From the NCBI GenBank assembly GCA_000827205.1, contig KN832556.1, positions 1,759,272-1,823,271 on the forward strand: a stretch of DNA of 64,000 nt, written 5' to 3'. The notes under the pieces were generated by a model. That model was given only the letters and a program-made list of their open reading frames with translations. It did no database searches and was not told where the DNA came from. The DNA comes from Plicaturopsis crispa FD-325 SS-3 (lineage: Eukaryota; Basidiomycota; Agaricomycetes; Amylocorticiales; Amylocorticiaceae). Below, one piece after another: positions 35,696 through 50,987 of the stretch. Each line of letters opens with the position of its first letter. The first letter of the stretch is position 1. The translations under genes and the position numbers were made by a program.

Positions 35696-36932
35696 ATGGA
35701 CCGATTGTTGAGAGAAAACAGTGTTTTGCTTTTGGACGGAGGACTGGTGAGCAATACAGGATATTTAGTGTAGTAATTGGGGAGGTTAAATCCGGATAGG
35801 GCACGACATTGGAAGATGTCTTCCATAAAGACATATCACACACACCGCTATGGTCGTCGAAACTCGTCGAGGAAGACCCCCAAGCTATCGTGCAAGCACA
35901 TTTAGCATTCCTTCGCGCAGGAGCGCGGGTGATACTGACGTCCACGTGAATAGTTTGTAATGCGCCTTCCCAAACATCGCTGACCTCGGCTGATCGTGCA
36001 GTTACCAATCCGCCTTCAACACGTTTGAGCGTGCGGGTCATACGCAAGAGGATGCGGTGCGAATAATGCGCGAATCGGTGAAGCTCGCAAGTGATGCGCG
36101 GGCTGTGTTTGTCGAAGAGGACGTGGCCAAAACGGAGGACGTCCAGATCGCGCTGTCGCTCGGCCCCTTCGGCGCGACGCTTTCCCCCGCACAAGAATTC
36201 GACGGATTTTACCCACCGCCGTACGGCCCAAAAGCGTATTCGCCCACCGGTGACAATCGCAACACGTTCGATGCAGAGTCCCCGGAAGCGGTAGAAGCAT
36301 CTATACAAGCCCTCTCGGAGTTCCACCTTGAGCGGCTGTCTGTATTTGCGCGAGATGTGGAAACGTGGCCAGCGATCGACTGCGTAGCCTTTGAGACGGC
36401 GCCTCTCGCACGAGAAGTCAAGGCGATCAGGCGTGCTGTCGATCAGTTGCAGCATACTGTCCAAATGAAGCCGTGGTGGATTAGTCTCATCTTTCCACAC
36501 GGACGATATCCGGAAGGACAAGGAAGTCCCGGGGACCAGCGATTGGAGATGCGCGACGTCGTAGAGGCCGCTCTGGGGACAGATGAGGGTGGTGTTCCGG
36601 ACGGGATCGGAATCAATTGCACGGAGACGCAATTTCTGCCTCGTCTGATCGCGGAGCTGGCAGACGCTGTCGCTGAGAAGGCTCCAACCGCGCAAAAGAA
36701 GCCCTGGCTGGTGGTGTATCCAAATGGTGGCGACGTGTATGATACAGTCACTCAGACGTGGGGACCGTCGACAACAGGGGAGGGTAGAAAAGGAGATGCT
36801 TGGGCACGGCAGGTCGGTGCGGTCGTGCAGCAAATTCAGCGCCAGGCTGTGTGGTCAGGGCTCATCGTCGGCGGATGCTGCAAGACTGGACCAGAAGAAA
36901 TTCGTGCGCTGGGGTTGGAACTTGGGTTATGA
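35696..36932 (+). CDS. Homocysteine S-methyltransferase
   Basis: The start at 35696 gives MDRLLRENSVLLLDGGL; after an intron GTTLEDVF completes the family opening DGGLGTTLE. Exon 2 encodes HTPLWSSKLVEEDPQAIVQA and FLRAGARVILTST; the large last exon begins YQSAFNTFERAG. Zinc-binding cysteines are present at GINCTETQF and in GGCCKTGPEEI near the C-terminus, as in Mht1/Sam4. Other conserved blocks are SLGPFGATLSPAQEF, FHLERLSVF, AIDCVAFETAP, KPWLVVYPNGGDVYD and WSGLIVGGCC. It should transfer a methyl group from S-methylmethionine or S-adenosylmethionine to homocysteine, making methionine in the cytosol; which donor cannot be told. Two introns, frames consistent. A 402-codon frame on the opposite strand is a shadow of this coding sequence. 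Confidence 0.92.
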
Positions 36933-37346
36933 AGCGACCGAGTGTCCGTGTAGAGAATAAAGTTGCCGTGTATGCGCCCCTCAGGCCAAAGCTGCAGCGC
37001 ATTTGAAGCAAGTAGAAAATTTCGAGAGAATTGTCAAGCTACTGGAGAGTGAAGATTCTGAAGACAATAATTTGGACGTGCTGAGCCAGACGCCACGCGA
37101 GACTGGGAGACCGTGGGAACGGAAACATCCGAGCTCGTCTCGCCATCGCGAAAGACGACCGCGCCCGCCACCGGTAAGCACTCCAAAAGCCCTCGCCAAC
37201 GTCGCACAAGTCGACGAAGAGCCTCAAATCTACGCCGGTACGTTGCAGGGCTCTCTGTATCCTCGATTTCGCACAAGAACGGCGGAAATCGATGGACGCG
37301 TTGTGTTGGATGCATACTGACCGAGTCGGATGATGCCAGGCCCAGC
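36933..37346. other. Intergenic region with an unassigned open frame
   Basis: The interval between the methyltransferase stop and the RPS0 start holds a plus-strand frame at 37003-37320 beginning MKQVENFERIVKLLESEDSE, with quite gene-like composition. There is no recognised family and no convincing partner exon, and it is out of frame with RPS0. It most likely represents RPS0 promoter and 5' leader, but a small gene cannot be excluded. Confidence 0.3.
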
Positions 37347-38352
37347 ATGTCTTCAAAACTTCCCTCCGTCCTCGCAGCCACCGAGGAGGAGATCCAGCTC
37401 TTGCTCGCCGCGCAATGCCACATTGGCACCAAAAATGTCGATAAGCAGATGATCCCCTACGTCTGGAAAAGGAGAGCGGATGGTGAGTGCTAAGACCTTA
37501 CGCGGAAGCTCTGGCGAATTTGCTGAGGCTCCCTAACCCAGGCATCCACGTCTTGAACATCGGAAAGACCTGGGAGAAGCTCGTTTTCGCCGCTCGCATC
37601 ATCGCCGCCGTCGAGAACCCGAACGACGTCTGTGTCATCTCCGCTCGCCCGTACGGCCACCGTGCCGTCCTTAAGTACGCTGCCAACACTGGCGCACAGG
37701 CCATCGCTGGCCGTTTCACCCCCGGTAGCTTCACCAACTACATCACCCGCTCGTTCAAGGAGCCCCGTCTCATCGTCGTTACCGACCCCCGCGTGGACCA
37801 CCAGGCAATTCGCGAGGCATCCTACGTCAACATCCCTGTTATCGCTCTTTGCGACACCGATGCGCCCCTCAAGTTTGTCGACGTTGCTATCCCGACCAAC
37901 AACAAGACCCGCCATTCGATAGGTCTCATTTGGTGGCTCCTCGCGCGTGAGGTCCTCCGTCTCCGCGGAACGATCCCCCGCACGTCCGATGGCTGGAATG
38001 TTATGGTCGACATGTTCTTCTACCGCGACCCTGAAGAAGTTGAGAAGCAGCAGCAAGAGGAGGCGCAGGCCAAGTTGGCCGCTGCTGCCGGCGAGGCTGA
38101 GCCTGCTGCAGGTCTGTCGGAGTGGGACGTATCCTCGGCACCTCAAGCCGGTGCTATCAACCCCGCACTGGTTGCACAGGAAGGAGGTATGTAACACGCA
38201 CTTGCCATGTATTCTCATAGCTGACGGCATGCCTTTTCGCAGGTGCTTTGGACTGGGCTGCAGATGCTGCACCTGGGCCGACGGATTGGGCTGCCGACGC
38301 GGGCCCCACATCCTGGGGTGCGGAGGCACCAGCTGCTTCGGGTGGATGGTAA
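37347..38352 (+). CDS. RPS0: 40S ribosomal protein S0 (uS2, laminin-receptor family)
   Basis: The start at 37347 gives [20 protein letters not shown], then [20 protein letters not shown]. An intron after RRADG is followed by [100 protein letters not shown] and [20 protein letters not shown], all hallmarks of uS2. A second intron precedes the acidic Trp/Ala/Pro-rich eukaryotic tail ([22 protein letters not shown]) ending in ASGGW. The protein is a structural component of the small ribosomal subunit, needed for 20S pre-rRNA processing in yeast. Length (about 290 residues) is normal. Codon choice is strongly C-ending (gtc, atc, ctc, cgc), as expected of a highly expressed fungal gene. Confidence 0.97.
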
Positions 38353-38845
38353 ACGGCGGAGGGCTCGTTGTTTCGTATCATGTTAAGTTGGCTTTATTTC
38401 GATGCTCAAATTTCTCTTTGCCTCCCCATATGCGAAATATGACCCTATGCCTCATGACCCAATTTTTTTTCGCGAAGTCGGATGAACGTCCATGTCTACA
38501 TTTGTCGACAGACTTTGCTGAGCAATTACAGTTCTCCTCGGCCTACAAGGCCTACCGACAACTATGAAGATGCTTGCCTTGCGTTCTGCTCCAGCGTTAT
38601 TAAGGTGTGTGTCTTCGACCTCTCGCGACCTGTGAGTTGCACCGTCGCATTCAGTGGAGATGCAAATCTGAACACCTTGCAGCTAGTCACAGGTTTATCT
38701 GATCTTTGCCATGTGACGGGCGTGATTTACGGATCCACCTGTTCCCGCTCTCTTTGTCGCGCTGCACACTATCGATAGCCGCCTGCCTCCGCCTAAGCCA
38801 GAACATTTCGTTTCCTTGTCTGTCAGCCTGCAGTGCGATACGGCC

Positions 38846-38852
38846 TATAAAA
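38846..38852 (+). promoter_or_regulatory. TATA box of lipase copy 1
   Basis: TATAAAA lies 78 bp before the first ATG of the lipase reading region (38930), a normal distance for a fungal TATA-containing promoter. It is a sequence match only. Confidence 0.5.
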
Positions 38853-38929
38853 TGCAAAATGAAAGTGAGGGTAAGACAGCTAACTGATATCGCTGTCCTC
38901 GAGTCTCTTCGCTGAGTTGTCTCCTTACC

Positions 38930-40353
38930 ATGCGTTTCTCCATGGACCATCGCCATTCCCTGTCTAGCATCCGTCATTGGCGCAGCATGTGCGCCTCTCT
39001 CGAAGCGCGGTATCCCACAGTCGACCTACGACGATCTCGTGCGGTACACTAAATACTCTTCCGGCGCATACCTGTTAGCCTGCCCTCGTCCAATAGGGAA
39101 TACGCTAGTCGAGAGGGTAACCTCCTTCATCCCCGCGACGATGTGCTCTCCGAGCTGACTGTGGTGGCTGAAGTTTTCCGATCTACTGACCGATACTCAA
39201 GGATTCATCGCGCGAGACGATGAAAGACAGGAGATCATCGTCGCCTTCAGAGGTAGCCAGGAGCCTGGTGACGCTATCACCGGTTAGTATGACACGCTGA
39301 GCAGTGGCATATCTATACCGTCGCTGACTATGCGAGCTTACAGATGCTGCGATTGCCTTGGTTCCCCTCGTTTCACCGGGCGTAAATGCTGAAGGTGCCA
39401 GAGTACACAGTGGATTTATGAACGCCTATAATTCGGTCGCTGCCATCATCTTGGCCACAGTCAAAGCACAGCGAGCTGCTTACCACAACTACACCTTCGT
39501 AGCGACCGGTGCGCTCTATCTAGATCAATCTACACGCAAGGTTTTTTTTAAAACTTTGCTCTCGAAGGACACTCACTGGGTGGTGCGCTTGCGTCGCTTT
39601 GCGGGCTCTCGCACAAGTCGAACTTTCCCAAGGCGACTGTCAAGCTATACACTTTTGGTGCGGAGACCGTATTCAGTGCTAAATGTTCACTTCTCTGATG
39701 TTGCATGGATAAACATATAGGTCAACCAAGGACAGGGGACCCTGCGTATGCTGCTCTCGTAGACAAAGTGGTAGGTAGATCGAACAGCTTCCGAGGTATG
39801 TTCATCGCTCTCCGTGCCGTATGAGTGTTTCCTCATCTACTCACCATGCATCAAGCTGTCCATACCTTTGATGGCGTCCCGACAATCATACCCACACTGT
39901 ATGGGTATCGTCACCAGTATGCACGAATGCGTTTTCCGCGATGAAACAAAATTGAATTTTGGCAGTGGCACGGAATTTTGGCAATATACGGAGCCACGTA
40001 TGTTTCTCTCATCTATTCCATATCTACACACACTGATGTCGCATACCTAGCCAACGCCGCCAACACAATGCAGTGCTCCGGAGGCGAAGACGCGTCGTGC
40101 AGTGCCTCTATCCGTGAGTCTCCTACTTTATGGTCAGTATGCCACTCTTGACGCTCCTACTGCCGCAGCGTCAACGGGGATCAATTCTGCTCATAATATA
40201 TATTTTGGTCAAGGTAAACACTTTAACTCCATAACCATCGGCCAGGCTTTGAATGCTAAATCTGGTGTTGCTAGCCATCTCACTAGATCCAAGCGTCTGC
40301 ATGTAATCGACCTGCGCAGGATTTGTTCGTCCGACTTGTCGGCCACTCCCTAG
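38930..40353 (+). pseudogene. Class 3 lipase, tandem copy 1, apparently damaged
   Basis: Exons encode GIPQSTYDDLVRYTKYSSGA, LLTDTQGFIARDDERQEIIV, AFRGSQEPGD, HSGFMNAYNSVAAIILATVK, GHSLGGALASLCGL (nucleophile Ser), LYTFGQPRTGDPAYAALVDK, VHTFDGVPTIIPTLYGYRHH (candidate acid and His) and GTEFWQYTEP. This is a secreted alpha/beta-hydrolase of the fungal class 3 family. Two oddities suggest decay. A good signal peptide (WTIAIPCLASVIGAACA) is in the frame of the enzyme, but the ATG at 38930 (MRFS) is one base out of frame with it, an in-frame stop lies at 38913 and no ATG follows. The last exon lacks the SMDPSVC ending present in copy 2. Removal of one base (an A near 38942) would restore frame, so an assembly error is the alternative. 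About seven introns match copy 2. Confidence 0.7.
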
Positions 40354-40514
40354 TCAACATTTCTTAACCCAGCGGTCCCCTGTCATGTCCTCGAGCTCGC
40401 TACACTTCCCAAATACGACGATTCTTTGACCTCGTTTCGATATCGACCGAGCGTCCAATAACGATCACGAGTAGCGTGTCTTTGCCCATGTGACTCCGCG
40501 ATGGACAGCGTGGA

Positions 40515-42197
40515 ATGGAACGCCCCGAGGCTGACAATGAGGCTGCAGGCCTTTTCACGATGTACATAAATAAACCCGTGTACGTTGCGGACCACATCTT
40601 CCCTTCATCCATTTCTCAGCTACGCCGCACCTCCCTGTGTCAGATGGAAAGCATCTCACAAACCGAGATTCAGCACGAGGTGACGACGCAGGCAATGCAA
40701 GCTGGGAAGGCGGCAGTTGAAAGTGAGAGTATCTCTCCTCTTACCACCGCTAACATTTTACGCTAAATCTCGATACCAGCCGTTGCAGAATCTCTCATCT
40801 TTCCTATCGAGAATGCGCTGCTATTGAAACCCGGAATTTCCCAGACCACGTATGATGACCTCGTGCGCTACACAAAATACTCGTCAGCCGCATACCATCT
40901 GTTATGTCTCCACCCGCTAGGTCAGAAATTAGTGACAAAGGTAACTACGTTTCTTCTGTGTCACTCGTAGTCTCTTCGATGTACTTACAAGATTCGTGAC
41001 AAGTTCGTGAACCTGGTCACCGACACCCAAGGCTTCATAGCTCGGGACGATCATAGAAAAGAGATCGTAGTCGCTTTCCGCGGAAGCCAGGATATCGCAG
41101 ATTTCATGACGGGTGAGAGCTCCTCATGCATCATCCTAAGCTTACAACCAATGTACGTCGGTCGTGTCCAGACGCCGCGGTCCTGCAGATCCCTCTGATC
41201 CTGCCGGGGTTGACAAACCATGATGTTGGAGACGCGTTTGTTCACTCCGGTTTCCTCTTTTCCTTCAATTCGGTTGCCCGCCAGGTGTTGTCCACCGTGA
41301 ATCCTGAAATTGGTGCTCACCCTGGATATACGTTGATCTCTACCGGTTGGTACCTTTTCTACTGCACCTTCTGTTATATCTGATGTTCAATTCGGACTAC
41401 TATGTCTCAAGGTCACTCACTTGGTGGTGCACTGGCGTCTCTCGGCGCACTGTGCCTCAAAGCCAACTTTCCTAACGTAGACGTGAAACTCTTCACTTTT
41501 GGTGAGCTATTCATTATTAATATTGATCTACTTACACCTCTCACACTATCAATATTCGCCTAGGACAACCTCGCACCGGAAACGCTACGTATGCTGCGTT
41601 GGTCGACAAGATTGTAGGACTTCCGAACAGCTTCAGAGGTATGCATTACATGACTGTCACTCACCTGCATATCTACGTCACTTAACGTTTTCTCCAGGCG
41701 TTCACACTTTCGACGGTGTCCCGACAATTATTCCCCAGGTCCTTGGGTATCGTCACCAGTGAGTAGTACTCGGCGCTTCAAGTGACTCCGAAGCATTTTG
41801 ACGGCTGCTTGCTGTACAGCGGCACCGAGTTTTGGCAGTACAGAGAGCCGCGTAAGTTGCACTCGCTGATTTCGGGCTCCAAGTCCTTGCTGATATAACT
41901 CCCTATAGCCAATGCCTCCAACACGACACAGTGCTCCGGTGATGAAGACCCGGCTGGTAGTACTTCCATCCGTGAGTCCGACCTCTGTCCGTTTGACCCA
42001 TCACACTAAAGGACATGTCTGGTACAGCATCGACTGGCATCAATATCGCCCATGTCGCGTATTTTGGTCAAGGTACCTCATTGTCGCCTTCTCGTGTGCT
42101 CACAAGTCACTGACTCCCTGTATAAGTTATGTCAATGGATCCTTCGGTGTGTGTGATGGACACTACACCGCAGCAAGTGCCAGTGGAGAGCGCTTGA
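40515..42197 (+). CDS. Class 3 lipase, tandem copy 2
   Basis: The catalytic region is intact: GISQTTYDDLVRYTKYSSAA, FVNLVTDTQGFIARDDHRKE, IVVAFRGSQDIADFMT, HSGFLFSFNSVARQVLSTVN, GHSLGGALASLGALCLKANF (nucleophile Ser), LFTFGQPRTGNATYAALVDK, VHTFDGVPTIIPQVLGYRHH (acid and His), GTEFWQYREP, STGINIAHVAYFGQ and SMDPSVCVMDTT. It should hydrolyse lipid esters. Introns fall at the same places as in copy 1, which shows tandem duplication. The N-terminus is unusual: instead of a signal peptide, in-frame starts give MERPEADNEAAGLFTMYINK (40515), or MESISQTEIQHEV at 40644. Secretion is therefore unproven, and the true first exon may be elsewhere. The start given is the most upstream ATG of the open frame. 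Confidence 0.82.
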
Positions 42198-42503
42198 AAC
42201 CTCGTTCTGCGGCGAGTTGGTTTGGGCCTCCCCGTGCATGATTTCACGACATATGATGGAGTTACAGGTTGTATTTCGATATTCATGATTCCAGATCTTG
42301 AGCTTGTATGTATATTGCCACTGGATCTCTCGAGCACATATGATTCACGGTATACCATAGCCCGCTGCCTTGCACCGATAGATAGTCTCTGTGTTTGTAA
42401 TTACTCTTTTGACACTCGAGGCCATATGCATATGCTGAGGTCAAAATCCTATCAAATCATCATAAAAATTGACGAAAAACGACATGAAACATATCCAGAA
42501 GTA

Positions 42504-44962
42504 TCAATCCTGTCCCGAGGGCGGTACCCAGACTATATCATCCTCTTTCTCACTATCATCAGCGGGAGAAGTCATCTCTCCATCGCTACTTAGCGCCGCC
42601 CACTCCCCCTCGACACCCTCAATCCCCTGCTCCAGCGACGCAATCTTCGCGCCGCGCTTCTTCAAGAACGCCACCACCTCCTGGGCGGACCGCCACCCCT
42701 CTGGCACAGGAGGCGGCTTCACGGCACCGTCGACATCGGCCAACGCGTCTACCTCGTCCAGCGTTCCCCCGAACGCGCGGGCGAGATGCGCCGAGGCGCG
42801 CACGCGCTTCCCGTCTGGCGCTTTCTCGAGCTGGTCGAAGAACGACGCGAGCGCGCGGACGGCCTCTGCGCGCGCCCGCAGGACGTGCCGCATGATGCGC
42901 CGCGAAGGCGGGCGGCGCTTGGGACGAGTCTTAACGGGCGGCTCCTCTTGGGTTGGGGGTAGGGCATCCGCTGCGGAGGCGCTGGCCTTGGCTAACGGTC
43001 GGTCGATCCAGGGGCTCGGGTTTGGCTTGAGAGGAGTCGTATATTGCGATAGCGCGGCTATGGATAACTCCCACCGCTTGGGCGCCCAGACTCCGAGGAG
43101 AACGCGCCAGGCAGCTGTCACTCGTTTCGCGCTACAGTTCGACGATGTCAGGTTTATGGTTGTATGTATATAGTTTACGACTTACTGCTCATAAGTATCT
43201 GCCGTAAAGAAAATTAATTTCGCATTCGTTCGAGGGGAAGAAGAGCAGGCTTACCGTTGATCATCTTCGTGTGATAGAGAGCAAACAGCCACACAATGCC
43301 TGCCGCCAGGAGTGCTCCGCCACGTGTATACCAGAACATAGCCCACAGGAAGAAGAACGTAGCTGGATAAATCATGAACATGAGCAGCAGTCCGATCACT
43401 ACCTTGTTCTGTGCCTGCGTCTCCTCCTCGTCCTCGACTAAGCGTGCGCCCATCCTGCCCATTACATAGACAGGCGTATGGATGATGAGGGGAACAGCAA
43501 AGAAGGGGAGGCGGACGAGAATAGAGATCGAGTCGCGGATGAGGACAAGCAGCGTACGCAGTCGGCTTGGAAGCGGTGTCGGGTGGTTGGGGTCGAGCGT
43601 CCTTGGAAGGGGGAGAGTGGAAAGCACGGAGTTGGTGAGCTTGGTGGTTTGGAGAAGAGAGTAGTATTCAAGGAGGTGGCGTTTGACGGAGGTGAAATTG
43701 GGTACTGCATCCGCAGTGGAGAACAAATCTACCAAACTGTGTAGAACGTTATGTCAGATTTATATGTGATTATTGTAGCAAGAATAACGTACGTCTGAGA
43801 CACCAAGACAAAATCGTCGAGGTTGATTGAGCGGTTGCCTTCCCACATGAGATCGCGAGCCATTCTGGCAGTATACAGAGTGTCCCTGGGCTCGAAATTT
43901 AGCATACCATCGACGTACAAGGATTTCAGACTATACCAATCTGGAGCGTTGATAGTAGCCTCCATTAATTCGACCTCAATTGCACGAGTGAGTCGCTTGA
44001 CTGCAGCTCGGGGAGCACCTTCTTCATCCGAGAGGAATTGCTCGATGTATGCATCCATACTTATTGGCTGGCCGAATCTGAGCAAGGAGTCAGCGGGAAC
44101 CGCAGGGTCGGCATCTTTTACACGCACTCCATGATGACCTACGCGTCGTTGGTGAGCATTTGAGTCATGTATTCGTATCGACTTGAGCACTCACATCGCT
44201 GCGATATTTCGACTTTTCCGTGTATACAATGGCCGCTGGGACGATTGAAACCTCGCGCTGAGAGACCTTATCGGGGTTCTCTCGCGCCCATTTGGTGTAT
44301 TCCAGTGCAGCCCAAGCAGCGCCGTCCTTGACTTGCATAATCCGTGGCTCGGTGTAGCTGGTCCCCTCCGGAAACAAGGCGACCGCAAAGCCTTTGCTGA
44401 GAGCATCGAAAGTCCCTTTGAAAAGTCCCTGGCGGTCCTTGCTCTTGCGATCCACAGGAATGTTGCCCGAGCTATAGAGAATGTGGGCGACCAATGGGTT
44501 GGCGAACAAGCTCGCCTTGCTCCAGTAATGCAATATCCGTTTGTGGGGGAATGCCGACGCTGTTTGAAATGAGTTATAGCCTTCCAAGAGGGGAAACGAG
44601 ACGTACACAATACGGCTGGATCGAGCATCATATTATGGTGCGTGGCAGTTCTGTTGGAAATTGCAACGGAATAGTCAGTATCAGTAAACTTTCATTCTGC
44701 GCGCAAGAGTAGCATCGTATATGACAACGCGCGCCACATATATGTCGTCGCGACGCGCCAGTAACGCGCTCGAACCCGTCTCCCCTCCACACAAGAGAAT
44801 TGGGGACCCCAAGAGACACAGAAATTGGACTTACACGATGAGCGGACCATCCCGAGGCACGTTCTCGCCACCAATGATATGTACCTCGGTGAAGAACGAC
44901 CAGACTGCCCATCCAGCGAGGCGACGGATGACCCTGTGCAGGACCTTCGAGTCGGACGACAT
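42504..44962 (-). CDS. Glycerol-3-phosphate / DHAP acyltransferase (GPT2/SCT1-type)
   Basis: The start at 44962 gives MSSDSKVLHRVIRRLAGWAV; an upstream in-frame ATG at 45130 is less like the family. Acyltransferase motifs are in order: THHNMMLDP (HX4D), GNIPVDR, FPEGTSYTEPRIMQVKDGAA and VPAAIVYTEKSKYRS. A middle region (VKRLTRAIEVELMEATINAP) precedes two or three membrane helices (LVRLPFFAVPLIIHTPVYVM, VVIGLLLMFMIYPATFFFLW, GGALLAAGIVWLFALYHTKM). A short exon (about 43179-43192, TYEH) links these to the C-terminal region TAAWRVLLGVWAPKRWELSI and SIAALSQYTTP, ending in WVPPSGQD. That block could be mistaken for a separate gene, but phase and homology tie it here. The enzyme makes lysophosphatidic acid or acyl-DHAP in the ER, the first step of glycerolipid synthesis. 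Confidence 0.9.
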
Positions 44963-45306
44963 GGCGGTTCGAAGAGAAGTTTTGGCAGCGCCTTGGTGTC
45001 TTGTGAGGGCAGCCTGCCTGGCCAAGGAGAGCGCGTAAGGTCGGTACTTGGTAGCTGGCTCAGCAGCCCAACGTAAATTAGTGAAAGTGGGGATTTCCTT
45101 TTTGGACCATATGACCCCTGACTTGACCAAGTCGCGTCCAAGTCGTCGCTTGTCGCTACATCCTACTTACCTCCTTTCGCTACTCGTCAAACAATATTTC
45201 CCGCGTCTTTGCCACTTTCTACGCCATACAAGCGAGTACAGAATACTCGAGTCAAGTCTTATTTCTGAAAAAGACACGGACATTTTCCCGCATACTATGG
45301 CCATGA

Positions 45307-45715
45307 TCACCGGTGACTGCACGCAAACATCCCCCAGCATTCAAGCAGTTCACGTAGCTCGGGGAACAAGTCGGCATAAAGTTCCTGGAGATCCCCTCGA
45401 ATCGCAGCGGTCTGGCTTTCATATTGATCGTGGCCGGCGCTGAGCAAGATTATGGATTTCTCACTAGAAAAGCTCGTGTGTCTGCGGCACTCCTAGTTCT
45501 ACACAATTGGCTTCTCACCCCCAAAGACTCTCGGTGTCGACGAAGACCACATACCAACCCATACGGGGACATAAGCGGTTACGATTATTCGACACTCTTT
45601 GTCGAAGACCCTTTGCCGAATCGATGAAGTCGATGCTCTGAATCGGGCGCCTCCCTATGACTCCCATAGCTCCTACGAGCTTCATTAGGCTCCATATTCC
45701 GTATGGGTCTCCCAT
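45307..45715 (-). CDS. Small two-exon gene, unknown function
   Basis: I do not recognise this protein. Exon 1 (45519-45715) begins MGDPYGIWSLMKLVGAMGVI and ends with WYVVFVDTESLW. A 55-bp intron with gtgaga donor and ttctag acceptor leads in phase 2 to exon 2 (45307-45463), which reads EKSIILLSAGHDQYESQTAA, IRGDLQELYADLFPELRELL and ECWGMFACSHR. The product would be 117 residues. Intron size, splice sites, phase and composition all favour a real coding gene, at least for exon 2. Additional upstream exons are possible, so the start is uncertain. It lies between the divergent acyltransferase and H+-ATPase genes. Confidence 0.42.
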
Positions 45716-46136
45716 GGATCAGATGCGCTACTGCATCGTCGGTCCTTTCAGGAACTGTATCTCAGGGGATGCTAGCTGCCTCCCATTACTGCATATTGTC
45801 CGTTCTCTTGTCATTCTATTGTCCTACCATTCTTCACTTCAGTAGGAGCACGGCGCACCGTTCGAGCACGTTTCAACGGACGCGGAGTTGCAGCATCCGC
45901 CATGTATTAATAGGTGAGCGGCATTTCTGCGCTTTCGCCTCTCCGCGAGTTATTCTGGTTTCACTGACGTCAGTGTTTCCACTTAGGCCTGGTCGCTATA
46001 CGTATGTTGTCCCGCAGGCGGTCATTCCAGGCGTTTATATACTTGTTAGCGGAAGCATAGGGTCTCCTTGAGCTCTCCTTGTGTGTCTCCTTAACGTCCC
46101 CCCTATCGCGTTTTTTTCGAAGACTGACATTCTGCG
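45716..46136. promoter_or_regulatory. Upstream region of plasma-membrane H+-ATPase
   Basis: By position this 421-bp interval should contain the promoter and leader of the H+-ATPase gene. The stretch from 45775 is pyrimidine-rich. No specific factor site was assigned. Confidence 0.4.

Positions 46137-50987
<4,851 letters not shown>

Noticed and set aside
35625-36833. 402-codon open frame on the minus strand
   Set aside because: It is antisense to the homocysteine methyltransferase, whose zinc motifs and spliced start are clear. The minus-strand peptide has no domain and the GC-rich coding strand explains the lack of stops.
42504-43121. Separate hypothetical gene for the segment containing AAWRVLLGVWAPKRWELSI
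   Set aside because: It has no ATG of its own in frame, and two introns with agreeing phases connect it to the acyltransferase, whose fungal relatives end with this block.
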